DNA of 64,000 nt from Sphingomonas sp. AX6 (GTDB taxonomy: Bacteria > Pseudomonadota > Alphaproteobacteria > Sphingomonadales > Sphingomonadaceae): the NCBI RefSeq assembly GCF_902506605.1, contig NZ_LR733979.1:2836008-2900007 (forward strand), in the 5' to 3' direction. Below, one piece after another: positions 54,760 through 63,571 of the stretch. The notes below the pieces were generated by a model. It searched no databases, was not told the origin of the DNA, and saw only the letters and a list, made by a program, of their open reading frames with translations. The position numbers and the translations under genes were made by a program. The number at the start of each line of letters is the position of its first letter. The stretch's first letter is position 1.

Positions 54760-55887
54760 CTAGCGCGACCGCCTCCGTCGCCACCACAGCAGATAGCCCG
54801 TGACGACCAGCACGCTGGTGGCGACGCCCGACAGAAAGATCAACAGGCGACCCATTGGCCCGAAAATCTGGCCAGAATGCAGCGCATATTGCCAGGCGAA
54901 AAAGAGGTCGCCCGCGCTATCGCCCGCATCGTGCCGCTGCGCAAAGGGGCGGGCGTCGGCCATCGTCACATAGGTCCACAACCGCCCCTGATAATCGACG
55001 TCGCGCGCATCATAGGTGCGTACGGCGTAGGCGGCATGATCGGTCAGGATGCGGACGCTGTGGACATTCGCACGGTCTGGCGTGACGGCGGCGATGGCGC
55101 GTTCGATGGTAACGGGGTTCTCCGGCGGATCGACATCGGGCCACGCCTCGTCCAGCCGCCCGCCGATCGGCGACAGCAACGCCACCGCATCGCGGCTCGT
55201 CTCCGGCCAGGCGAGCGTCACCCCGGTAAGCGCCACGGCGAAGGTTACCGGCCAGCCCCAGATGCCGGGCGCTCGGTGAAGGTCGAACAGGCGGCGCAGG
55301 CTGCCTGTCCTTCCCGCGACGCCGAATGCCTGAAGCCATTTCGCGCCGCGCGGCAGCGCCAGCCACAACGCGATGGCATGGTCGATCATCCAGGCCAGCG
55401 ACACCAACCCGAAGAACCACGTCATCCACGCGCCCGCGAGCAGGTCGACATGCAGGCCGTAGACGATGTCCATCGCGTGCCGCCGGTCGAACGTCAGCGC
55501 GCCGCTCACGCGCCAGCCAAGCACGCGCCCGTCGCGCGGGTCGGCGAACAGCTGGACGGGGCGCGGCGTGCCGTCGATGGGCGCGCGCCCCAACATCCAG
55601 ATCGTATCGCTGGGGCCGGTCGGCAGCAGGATGTTGTTCGCGACGAACCCCGGCAGCGCGTCGCCCGCCTGCGCGACTACCGCGTCCAACGGCGCGGCGC
55701 TCGCGGCAGCCACGGGGATCGACCGCCAGTGGGGATTCAACCAGCGGTCGAGTTCGTCGTAATAGGTGATCGCCGCCCCGGTCACCGCGAGCAGCAACAG
55801 CCACAGCCCGCCCAGAATCCCGAACCAGCGATGCCACATCTTGGCGAACGGCCGCCACCGCCGCGGGCGTGGCGGCGATGCGCGCAT
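54760..55887 (-). CDS. PepSY-associated membrane protein (ferric-siderophore reductase-like)
   Basis: 375 residues with a membrane helix at 20-42 (WFGILGGLWLLLLAVTGA), periplasmic PepSY segments and three more helices. The C-terminal end is very basic (WWRRRRSR). Such proteins are usually encoded next to TonB receptors and are thought to reduce or release iron from siderophores at the inner membrane. The start overlaps the receptor stop by one base (TGATG), so they are coupled. Confidence 0.88.
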   Translation of the reverse strand: MRASPPRPRRWRPFAKMWHRWFGILGGLWLLLLAVTGAAITYYDELDRWLNPHWRSIPVAAASAAPLDAVVAQAGDALPGFVANNILLPTGPSDTIWMLGRAPIDGTPRPVQLFADPRDGRVLGWRVSGALTFDRRHAMDIVYGLHVDLLAGAWMTWFFGLVSLAWMIDHAIALWLALPRGAKWLQAFGVAGRTGSLRRLFDLHRAPGIWGWPVTFAVALTGVTLAWPETSRDAVALLSPIGGRLDEAWPDVDPPENPVTIERAIAAVTPDRANVHSVRILTDHAAYAVRTYDARDVDYQGRLWTYVTMADARPFAQRHDAGDSAGDLFFAWQYALHSGQIFGPMGRLLIFLSGVATSVLVVTGYLLWWRRRRSR

Positions 55888-57953
55888 CAGAACCGGAATG
55901 CCGCAGTCAGCCGAACATTGCGGCCGGGCTCTGGCAGGCCTTGCACGATGGCATAGTCGGGCTCGCCAAGCTGGGCATAGTCGCCGACGCTGGCGTGGGC
56001 GCGATATTGCGTGTCGAACAGGTTATACACCGCAGCCTGCAGTTCGACCGCGTCGGTGCCGAACGGCTGGAAGCGCGCGAATAGATCGACGACGGTATAG
56101 CCGGGCTTATCGATGAAGCGGGTGCCGTCGATGAAACCGAGTTCGGATTCGCGGAACAGCACTTCGATGTCGTTCAAATCCTGATAGGTGGTCACCGTCG
56201 CGCGAAACCCGAGCGCAGGCGACGGATCATACCCGGCACTGATCGCCCAATTGTCGCCGACCGAATTGCCAAGCGCGATCTGCTCATACCCCTCGATCCG
56301 GTTGCCGTTGAGGCGCGAATCATAATGGTTGTAATAGCCGTCGATCGAGAATGGCCCGGTCCGGTATCCGGCGCGCAGCTCGAACCCCTCGGCTTTGAAA
56401 TCGCCGACATTTTCGTAGAAGACCGCATCCTGTTGGGGCTGAGAAAAAGTACGACCCAATTGATCGAGGATCACGTCCTTGATCGTCGTACGGTAATAGA
56501 CCGCCGATGCGGTAATCCCGTCCAGTTCGTACTTCACGCCGCCTTCAACATTCTCGACGCGTTCGGGACGCAGGGTCGGCGACAGGCTTTGCCTGCCAGG
56601 CCGCTTTTCGAGGGTGAAGGCGTCGCCGATTTCCTTTCCGCGAAACGCCTCGGCATAACCGGCATTCAGCGACAGGCCGGGTGCGATGTCGAGCGTCGCG
56701 CCGCCATTGACGCTGAACCCGTCGCTGTCGGTGCCGTCGCGATAGGTGACCAGATCGACGTCATACGCGTCGTAGCGCGCGCCGAACGACAGCAGCAGCG
56801 GTTCGACGACGCGCCAGCGATCCTGGATATAGACGCCCATCAGCGATCCGGTTTCCTCGAAGCGTCCGATGGCGGGATCCCAGGCCCAGGGCTGCCACAT
56901 CGCGGGGTCGCCCAGATACTGGCTGGCCACCCGGTCGTCGCGATACTCGGCACCCACCGTCACGTCATGCCCGGCGCGACGGATACGCGCGCGTGCATCG
57001 AATCCATAGCTTTCGATCTCGGCGCCATAGAGACCCCAGCGATCGGCCCGGTCCTGGGTAAATTCCGACCGGGTCCAATAGCCGGTTGCCTCGATATCGA
57101 TACCCGCAGCCGTCGCAAGCCCGTAATTGGCAATGGCGGTCTGGCGCTTGCCCTCGACCGGGAACAAACGGTCGTTCGCGCGGACAGGCCAGTTGGGTCG
57201 CTGGCCGAATTCGCCTTCTTCGTCGCGATGTTCGTAGCTGAGCGTCAACCGGTGGCCACCGCCCAATTCACCGCCCAACTTGACGAAGCCAAGCTGCTGG
57301 CGTGCACCGGTGCCACGCAGCGTGTCGCCATCACCGTCGCGAAAATCGTCGCGGTCGACATGAACGACGCTGCCGAGGATGCCGACATCGCCAAACAGCC
57401 GGGCATAGGCGGTGCCCGACAGTTTGTACCCGTCATTGCTGAACCAGCCCGCCTTGGCGATCGCCCCATAATCGCGGCCTTCGCGCAACAGGTCGACCGG
57501 ATCGCGCGTGCGAAAGCGGATCGCCCCCCCGATCGCACCAAAGCCAGACGTCGCCTCGCCTGCCCCCGCCTGAACCTCGACGCTTTCGAGCAATTCCGGT
57601 TCGATCGTCACGCGGCCGACATGGTGGAACAGGGTACCCCGCTGCGGTGCGCCGTCGATGGTGACATTAAGCAGCGAGTCCTCAAGTCCCCGAACATAGA
57701 TTTTCTGCGCAATCCCCAGCGATCCGCCGACCGCGACCGACGGCACCTTGCGGAACAGGTCGGTCAGGTCGTTGGCCTGGGTCAGCTCGATCTCTTCACG
57801 GTCGATGGCGACATCGGTCAGCGCGCCGACGACGGTGATCGCGGCACCCTCTTCCTCGCCTCGCGGCGGCGAAACATCCTGCGCGAACGCAGGCACAGCG
57901 GCAAACAGGACAGTGCTCGCCAGCAAATGGCGAACGGCAACGCGGCTAATCAT
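55887..57953 (-). CDS. TonB-dependent siderophore/heme receptor
   Basis: 688 residues. A signal peptide ends at about 25 (AFAQ), and a TonB box AAITVVGAL follows. The plug contains KIYVRGLEDSLLNVTIDGAPQ, and the barrel ends in the canonical aromatic residue (LTAAFRF). There is no STN domain, so it is a transporter without the signalling arm. ATG 57953 has GAGGGA 7 bases upstream. A Fur-type palindrome lies 44-62 bases before the start, so iron-repressed expression is likely. Ligand unknown. Confidence 0.93.
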   Translation of the reverse strand: MISRVAVRHLLASTVLFAAVPAFAQDVSPPRGEEEGAAITVVGALTDVAIDREEIELTQANDLTDLFRKVPSVAVGGSLGIAQKIYVRGLEDSLLNVTIDGAPQRGTLFHHVGRVTIEPELLESVEVQAGAGEATSGFGAIGGAIRFRTRDPVDLLREGRDYGAIAKAGWFSNDGYKLSGTAYARLFGDVGILGSVVHVDRDDFRDGDGDTLRGTGARQQLGFVKLGGELGGGHRLTLSYEHRDEEGEFGQRPNWPVRANDRLFPVEGKRQTAIANYGLATAAGIDIEATGYWTRSEFTQDRADRWGLYGAEIESYGFDARARIRRAGHDVTVGAEYRDDRVASQYLGDPAMWQPWAWDPAIGRFEETGSLMGVYIQDRWRVVEPLLLSFGARYDAYDVDLVTYRDGTDSDGFSVNGGATLDIAPGLSLNAGYAEAFRGKEIGDAFTLEKRPGRQSLSPTLRPERVENVEGGVKYELDGITASAVYYRTTIKDVILDQLGRTFSQPQQDAVFYENVGDFKAEGFELRAGYRTGPFSIDGYYNHYDSRLNGNRIEGYEQIALGNSVGDNWAISAGYDPSPALGFRATVTTYQDLNDIEVLFRESELGFIDGTRFIDKPGYTVVDLFARFQPFGTDAVELQAAVYNLFDTQYRAHASVGDYAQLGEPDYAIVQGLPEPGRNVRLTAAFRF

Positions 57954-57996
57954 CGGTATTCCCTCGAGCAACGAAATTTCCCCGCCGATAGGTTTA

Positions 57997-58015
57997 GTTG
58001 ATAATGATTGTCAAC
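57997..58015. promoter_or_regulatory. Fur-type box
   Basis: GTTGATAATGATTGTCAAC is a near-perfect 19-base palindrome that matches the classic Fur pattern GATAATGAT with its inverted partner. It is placed to repress the TonB receptor gene (start 57953) and possibly the divergent carboxypeptidase gene (start 58112) when iron is plentiful. Confidence 0.85.
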
Positions 58016-58111
58016 AGCGTTTGACCGCCGTTCGTAGGTAGGTTGCGACCTACTGCGCTTGCGCCCGCCGCCATCCGCTTTAGGACTGGCATCGTCCAAA
58101 GGGAGAAATCG

Positions 58112-59626
58112 ATGACATTGTCCGGATTGATCGCGGCGTCCGCATTATTGCTGGCGCCGCCGGCATTGGCCCACCAGGACAAGCCATCGGCGCAAGGTGA
58201 GGCACCCGACCGCGCCATTCCGGAACCGGTCGTTTCCACGACCCGCCACAGCGGCACGTTCGGTGGCCAGCGGATCGCGTATCGTGCGGTCGCGGGCGAA
58301 ACCTATCTCCGCGACAAGGACGGCAAGCCGCTCGCCGCGATCACCTCGTACAGCTATATCAAGGAAGGCCCGGTCGATCCCAATCGCCCGGTCAGCTTCA
58401 TCTGGAACGGCGGACCGGGATCGGGATCGCTGTGGCTGCACATGGGCGCATTCGGGCCGAAGCGGGTGGTGGTGCCATCCGATGCGCGCGATGATGGTGC
58501 CCCGCCCTTCCCGATCGTCGACAATCCCGAATCTTTGCTCGACGTGACCGACATCGTGTTCATCGATCCCGTCGGCACGGGGTTCAGCCGCGCGCTGGGC
58601 AAGACCGACCCCAAGGACTATTGGGGTATCACCCAGGACGCCAAGTCGATGGCCGAATTCATCCGGCTGTGGCTGTCCGAGCACGGCCGCTGGAACGCGC
58701 CCAAGTACATCGGCGGCGAAAGCTATGGCACGGTGCGCGCCGCCGCCGTGATCCGCGAGCTGGAGGGCAGTTATACCGATGTGTCGATCAACGGCATCAT
58801 CCTGATCTCCACCATCCTCGACATGAGCCAGGCGGCCGACGTACCGGGCAACGAGCTGGGCTATGTCACCAACCTGCCCACGATGGCGGCCACCGCATGG
58901 TATCACGACAAGGTCGCGAACAAGCCCGCGCAAGTCGCCGATTTCGTTGCCGAAGCGCGTTCGTTCGCGATTGGTCCCTACGCCGCCGCATTGCTCAAGG
59001 GCAACAGCCTGAGCACGGGCGAGCGCCAACAGGTTTTGCCGCAATTGTCGCGCTTTACCGGCATTTCCGAACGCTTCCTGTCGGACGCCGAACTGCGCCT
59101 GTCGCCCAGCCGTTTCTACAAGGAATTGCTGCGTGACCAGGGACTGACGATCGGGCGTCTCGATACGCGGTACAAGGGCCGCGATTACGACGCCGCCGGG
59201 GAACGCCCCGACAACGACCCCAGCTTCTACGGCATCGACGGCGCCTATACGGCGGGCATGAACCAATGGGCGCGCGAGGGGCTGAAATACTCGCCCGAAC
59301 GCACCTATGTCTCGATCGGCGGGGTCGCCGACTGGGACTGGAACATCGGTTCGGGGCCGCGCGGCGGGTCGGGCTATCTCAACCTCGCGCCCTTCATCGG
59401 CAAGGCGATGCGCGAGAATAGCGGTCTGCGCGTGTTCGTCGGTCAGGGCTATTACGACATGGCGACGCCGCTGTTCGGGGCCGAATATTCATTGAACCGG
59501 ACGGGCATCCCGGACGACGGCCGGATCACTTGGGCCTATTATGAATCGGGCCATATGATGTACGTGCGCGAGGAGGATTTGCGGAAGCTGTCCAGTGACT
59601 TGCGAGCGTTCATTCGCGCGCGTTAA
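58112..59626 (+). CDS. Exported S10-family serine carboxypeptidase
   Basis: 504 residues. A signal peptide ends near 23 (ALAH). The alpha/beta-hydrolase core shows the S10 hallmarks WNGGPGSGSLWLHMGAFGP, the nucleophile Ser in GGESYGTVRA and the catalytic His in ESGHMMY. Periplasmic or secreted S10 enzymes remove C-terminal residues from peptides. GGGAGAAA lies 5-12 bases before ATG 58112. It is divergent from a Fur-controlled receptor gene and may share its regulation. Confidence 0.92.
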   Translation: MTLSGLIAASALLLAPPALAHQDKPSAQGEAPDRAIPEPVVSTTRHSGTFGGQRIAYRAVAGETYLRDKDGKPLAAITSYSYIKEGPVDPNRPVSFIWNGGPGSGSLWLHMGAFGPKRVVVPSDARDDGAPPFPIVDNPESLLDVTDIVFIDPVGTGFSRALGKTDPKDYWGITQDAKSMAEFIRLWLSEHGRWNAPKYIGGESYGTVRAAAVIRELEGSYTDVSINGIILISTILDMSQAADVPGNELGYVTNLPTMAATAWYHDKVANKPAQVADFVAEARSFAIGPYAAALLKGNSLSTGERQQVLPQLSRFTGISERFLSDAELRLSPSRFYKELLRDQGLTIGRLDTRYKGRDYDAAGERPDNDPSFYGIDGAYTAGMNQWAREGLKYSPERTYVSIGGVADWDWNIGSGPRGGSGYLNLAPFIGKAMRENSGLRVFVGQGYYDMATPLFGAEYSLNRTGIPDDGRITWAYYESGHMMYVREEDLRKLSSDLRAFIRAR

Positions 59627-59638
59627 TCATTATCCTCA

Positions 59639-59717
59639 CCCGTTCGTTTCGAGCGAAGTCGAGAAACGCCCACGCGCACCAAGCTCACGTTTCTCGACTT
59701 CGCTCGAAACGAACGGG
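59639..59717. repeat. Inverted repeat, family A (copy 5)
   Basis: The arms 59639-59668 and 59688-59717 are perfect 30-base reverse complements, and the left arm begins CCCGTTCGTTTCGAGCGAAG. The centre is 19 bases. It lies between the convergent carboxypeptidase and esterase genes. Confidence 0.96.
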
Positions 59718-59735
59718 ATTTGTTTGGGGCAAATT

Positions 59736-60614
59736 TCAATCGGTAACGGGATGCTGTTCCCCCGAAAACACGCCGTTCAGGAACCCCGCCGCGTCATCCA
59801 GCACCGGTCCCTTGCCGCCGAACGGCCGTGACAGCGCCATGACGATCCCCTCATGGCTCATTCCCGGATATTCGCGCACCGTGACAGGCGCGCCCAGACC
59901 CTCAAGCGCGCGACCCAACGCCACCGAGTTACGCGGCTTGACCACCGTATCCGCACTTCCGGTCGCAAGCAGCATCGGCGGCGCGTCGGCACGGGCATAG
60001 GTTATCGGCTGGGTCGTCTGCTTGTCCGCGACATGCCCCATCGCGACATCGGCACGCGGCGAGGTGAAGGGCAGGAAATCATAAGGCCCGGCAAGACCGA
60101 CCACGGCCTTCACGGTGCCCGTGGGAGCACCCGCCCCCGCCAGCCAACGCGGATCGAGTGCCAGCAATGCAGAGATATGCGCGCCAGCCGAATGCCCGGC
60201 CAGTGCGATCCGGTCGGGATCGCCGCCATACCGCGCGATGTTGGCGCGGGTCCAGGCAACCGCCTGCGCGCCATCGGTCATGAAATCCTCGAACAGCGGC
60301 TTGCGATAATCCGGGACGACGGTGATGTATCCGCGGGAGGCAAAGGCGCGGCCCGCAAAGCCATATTCCTCGCGCCGCCCCATCGCCCAGCCGCCGCCAT
60401 AGACGAACACCACCACCGGGCGCAGGCCATTGCCGCGTTCGGCCGGACGCCAGATATCGAGCGCCTGACCATGATCGCCGAACGCCACTGCTTCGGCCGC
60501 ACGCTCGGTCCCGCGTGCGCCGCTCGCACGGTCGAGCGAATTGAGCACGCCCTGCGGCGTACAGGCAGCGAGCAGCGGGATCAGTGCCACCGCCGCCCAC
60601 CGCCGCGCGGTCAC
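59736..60614 (-). CDS. Lipoprotein alpha/beta-hydrolase (esterase-like)
   Basis: 292 residues from a GTG start. A lipoprotein signal ends in LAAC (about Cys18). The hydrolase domain shows VYGGGW, a variant of the usual HGGGW oxyanion motif with Tyr in place of His, and the nucleophile elbow GHSAG. The catalytic Asp/His pair is expected near SADTVV and MSHEGI. It resembles NlhH/carboxylesterases. The GTG overlaps the scoB stop by 4 bases, placing it last in this operon. Confidence 0.85.
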   Translation of the reverse strand: MTARRWAAVALIPLLAACTPQGVLNSLDRASGARGTERAAEAVAFGDHGQALDIWRPAERGNGLRPVVVFVYGGGWAMGRREEYGFAGRAFASRGYITVVPDYRKPLFEDFMTDGAQAVAWTRANIARYGGDPDRIALAGHSAGAHISALLALDPRWLAGAGAPTGTVKAVVGLAGPYDFLPFTSPRADVAMGHVADKQTTQPITYARADAPPMLLATGSADTVVKPRNSVALGRALEGLGAPVTVREYPGMSHEGIVMALSRPFGGKGPVLDDAAGFLNGVFSGEQHPVTD

Positions 60615-61246
60615 GAAACGTAGCTCGCGGTGGTCTTGGCCGCGACCTCGTCGGCAGTCACGCCGGGCGCCATCTCCACCAGCTTGAACGGGCTGTCATG
60701 GTCGGGCCGCTGAAACACCGCCAGATCGGTGACGATCATGTCGACGACGTTCTTGCCGGTTAGCGGCAGCGTGCATTCGGGGATGAACTTCGGATCGCCC
60801 GATTTGGCGTTATGCTCCATCACGACGATGATCTTTTTGACGCCCGCGACGAGATCCATCGCCCCGCCCATGCCCTTGATCATCTTGCCGGGGATCATCC
60901 AGTTGGCGATGTCGCCCTTCTCGCTGACTTCCATCGCGCCCAGCACGGTCAGGTCGATATGCCCGCCGCGGATCATCGCGAAACTGTCGGCTGACGAGAA
61001 ATAGACGCTGCTCGGCAATTCGCTGATCGTTTGCTTGCCTGCATTGATCAGGTCTGGGTCTTCCTCACCCGCATAGGGGAAGGGTCCGATGCCCAGCATC
61101 CCGTTTTCCGATTGAAGCGTCACCTCGACGCCTGCCGGAATATGATTGGCGACCAAGGTCGGAATACCGATGCCAAGATTGACGTAGAACCCGTCCTTCA
61201 ACTCGCGCGCGGCGCGTGCCGCCATTTCGTCGCGTGTCCACGCCAT
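60611..61246 (-). CDS. scoB: 3-oxoacid CoA-transferase subunit B
   Basis: 211 residues. The catalytic Glu lies in [12 protein letters not shown], and [11 protein letters not shown] is at the N-terminus. With ScoA it moves CoA from succinyl-CoA to acetoacetate or a similar 3-oxo acid. The gene is 3 bases after an exported hypothetical gene rather than next to scoA. It overlaps the esterase gene by 4 bases. Confidence 0.94.
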   Translation of the reverse strand: MAWTRDEMAARAARELKDGFYVNLGIGIPTLVANHIPAGVEVTLQSENGMLGIGPFPYAGEEDPDLINAGKQTISELPSSVYFSSADSFAMIRGGHIDLTVLGAMEVSEKGDIANWMIPGKMIKGMGGAMDLVAGVKKIIVVMEHNAKSGDPKFIPECTLPLTGKNVVDMIVTDLAVFQRPDHDSPFKLVEMAPGVTADEVAAKTTASYVS

Positions 61247-61249
61247 CGA

Positions 61250-61858
61250 TTATCTCCCCTGCACCGGGCCAGGCCGGCCTTCGTCGTTGCTCGTGGTCGT
61301 GGGTGTCGGCGCAACCGCACCGCCCAGCACGCCACAGAAATTGCGCGCGTCGAGCGCTTCGAGTTCAGCGATCCGCGCCTTCTGGTCGATCGAAGCAACA
61401 TCAACGGCCTTGGCGCTTTCGGCGAGTGCGGCCAGCACTTCGGCACTGGCTTCGGTCAGCACCGGTTTGCTCGATGCCTCCATCGCGCCGCCGACGGCTT
61501 CGGCATGCGGCGCGGCGATGCGCCCTGCTTCGCCCGGACCGGCCGCGACCGCCTGTTCAAGCGTTTCCGCCGGGATATGCTCGCGCCATGCCGCCACCAT
61601 GTTGGCGCGCCAGGTCGGCAAATGCTTGTCATAGGTCGCCTGGAACGCAGGCACGAACGTCGCACACCCCTGCTCGGCACCCAGCGCGACGAACGCGCGC
61701 TTGAAGGTGTCGGTGCCGGAAACGGTCCGCAGCAGGAAGCCGCGGAACTGGGTGTCTGGCAATGCCGCCTCGACGATCGCTTCGTCGGTGACTTGCGCAA
61801 TTGCGGGGCTTGCCACGAGTAGCGCCGCGACGGCCATTAGGGGAGTACAGATACGCAT
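61250..61858 (-). CDS. Exported helical protein of unknown function (weakly DUF2059-like)
   Basis: 202 residues. A signal peptide ends at about 22 (AIAQ), and the remainder is helical with a central AAWREHIPAETLEQAVAA segment and an Ala-rich end. The composition loosely resembles DUF2059 proteins, but I am not confident. It lies between the acid phosphatase and scoB genes with gaps of 11 and 3 bases, so it is part of the same transcript. Confidence 0.7.
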   Translation of the reverse strand: MRICTPLMAVAALLVASPAIAQVTDEAIVEAALPDTQFRGFLLRTVSGTDTFKRAFVALGAEQGCATFVPAFQATYDKHLPTWRANMVAAWREHIPAETLEQAVAAGPGEAGRIAAPHAEAVGGAMEASSKPVLTEASAEVLAALAESAKAVDVASIDQKARIAELEALDARNFCGVLGGAVAPTPTTTSNDEGRPGPVQGR

Positions 61859-61869
61859 AAATGTGCCTT

Positions 61870-62757
61870 TCACTCGCCGGGGTCGCGCCATTGCTTGTCG
61901 GCGGGAAATACGTCGTCGAAACCGCCCCGGATGCTGGGGCCATAAACCGGATTGGCGAACATGAACCAGCCCGCGCCCCACATCGCCGCATAATCGCCGC
62001 GTCCCGCTGCTTCCCGCCTCTCGCGAACTTTCAGCGCCTTGGCATTGAAAAGGTCGGAGAAATCGCCAAGCTGATCGCCTGCCATCGCGACGACGCAATA
62101 GCGTTCGGAGATCACCGCGCGGCGCGCGTCCTTGGCCGATCCGGTGCCGACGTCGCCCGCCAGCCACATCGTCTCGCGGTGCTTGACCGGGCCGAGGCCG
62201 TTGCGATTGAGCGCATCGGCGGTCTGCGCGGCGTGGACGCTTTCGCGGTTGGTGTTGTAGATCACGGTGACGCCCGCCTGACGCAGCGCGCGCAGGGCGG
62301 TGACCGCCCCTGGGATCGGTGCGACCTGTCCGGCACCGGTGCGCTCCCAGCGCTGCCACCGCGGACTGTCGAAACTGCGGCCCGTGATCGCCTCGTCATA
62401 TTCGTACCCGAGATTCTGGAGCACGGTTTCGTCGACATCGAGCACGACCGCAAAGGGCCGATTGCCACACGGCACCCAGCGCGGCGCGGCGAGCGTCGCG
62501 CCTTCTGCCAGCACCACGCTGTCACGCGGACGCGCCTTGATTGCGGTAAGCACATGATCGCGAAACGCGCGATATCCCTGGATCGACGTCGCCGCCGCCT
62601 CGCCCGACCCGTACAGCCACTGCATTCCCTTGGGCGGCTCGGCTGGTGAAGTGGGGGAAACCGGTTGTGCAACAGGGGCTTGGGTAGCGGTGGCGGCACA
62701 GCCTGCGAGCAGCATCGCACCGAACGCGACCAAACCGATGCGGGTCGGTCGCATCAT
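61870..62757 (-). CDS. Class C acid phosphatase / 5'-nucleotidase lipoprotein e(P4) family
   Basis: 295 residues. A lipoprotein signal ends in LAGC (Cys20). The HAD catalytic loop is [11 protein letters not shown] (Asp107 and Asp109), followed by NTNRES and the acidic GDQLGDFSD. e(P4) proteins dephosphorylate nucleotides such as NMN at the outer membrane. The start overlaps the scoA stop by 4 bases. Finding it between CoA-transferase subunit genes is unusual. Confidence 0.9.
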   Translation of the reverse strand: MMRPTRIGLVAFGAMLLAGCAATATQAPVAQPVSPTSPAEPPKGMQWLYGSGEAAATSIQGYRAFRDHVLTAIKARPRDSVVLAEGATLAAPRWVPCGNRPFAVVLDVDETVLQNLGYEYDEAITGRSFDSPRWQRWERTGAGQVAPIPGAVTALRALRQAGVTVIYNTNRESVHAAQTADALNRNGLGPVKHRETMWLAGDVGTGSAKDARRAVISERYCVVAMAGDQLGDFSDLFNAKALKVRERREAAGRGDYAAMWGAGWFMFANPVYGPSIRGGFDDVFPADKQWRDPGE

Positions 62758-63461
62758 GCCGTCTCGCGTTCGCGCACGGTGCGGAACTCGATCTTCTTGT
62801 CGTAGGGTGCGCCGATAATCATGCGCTTCACATAGATGCCGGGCAGATGGATGGTATCGGGATCGAGGCTGCCGACCGGAACGATTTCCTCGACCTCGGC
62901 AACGCAGATGTTGGCCGCAGTCGCCATCGGCTGGTTGAAGTTGCGCGCGGTCTTGCGGAAGATCAGGTTGCCCGCCTCGTCCGCTTTCCAGCCCTTGATG
63001 ATCGACAGGTCGGCACGGATGCCGCGCTCCAGGATGAACTCCTCACCGTCGAAAACCTTCACTTCCTTGCCCTCGGCGACTTCCGTGCCGACGCCGGTCT
63101 TGGTGTAGAAGCCGGGGATTCCTGCCCCGCCCGCACGACACCGTTCGGCCAGCGTTCCCTGGGGGCAGAATTCCACCTCCAACTCGCCACTCAGATACTG
63201 CCGCTCGAACTCCTTGTTCTCGCCGACATAGCTGGAGATCATCTTCTTGACCTGGCGCGAGCGGAGCAGCTTGCCCAACCCTTCGTTATCGATGCCCGCA
63301 TTGTTGCTGGCGATCGTCAGATCCCTGACCCCCGCCGCCTGGATCGCGTCGATCAGCCGCTCGGGGATGCCGCACAGCCCAAAGCCGCCAGCGCAAATCG
63401 TCATCCCGTCATGGAGCAAGCCGTCAAGCGCTGCCTCGGCGTTGGGATAGAGCTTTTTCAT
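62754..63461 (-). CDS. scoA: 3-oxoacid CoA-transferase subunit A
   Basis: 235 residues. The family motif [10 protein letters not shown] lies near residue 25, and [15 protein letters not shown] and [16 protein letters not shown] are both present. It pairs with ScoB, encoded 1.5 kb further along the same transcript. ATG 63461 gives the usual [12 protein letters not shown] start. It is the first gene of the operon and diverges from the thiamine-diphosphate enzyme at 63572. Confidence 0.94.
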   Translation of the reverse strand: MKKLYPNAEAALDGLLHDGMTICAGGFGLCGIPERLIDAIQAAGVRDLTIASNNAGIDNEGLGKLLRSRQVKKMISSYVGENKEFERQYLSGELEVEFCPQGTLAERCRAGGAGIPGFYTKTGVGTEVAEGKEVKVFDGEEFILERGIRADLSIIKGWKADEAGNLIFRKTARNFNQPMATAANICVAEVEEIVPVGSLDPDTIHLPGIYVKRMIIGAPYDKKIEFRTVRERETA

Positions 63462-63571
63462 CGACGATTCCCTTCTTGACCTTGGCTTCAGGCGATAGTC
63501 GGGCGGGCGTCGGGCGGTCAAGCGACGCTCCCCCTCCCCAAAGCCGTTCTCGCCCGCTAGACCCTGCGACC

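Noticed and set aside
56325..58001. 558-codon plus-strand frame opposite the second TonB receptor
   Set aside because: Antisense shadow with no motifs.
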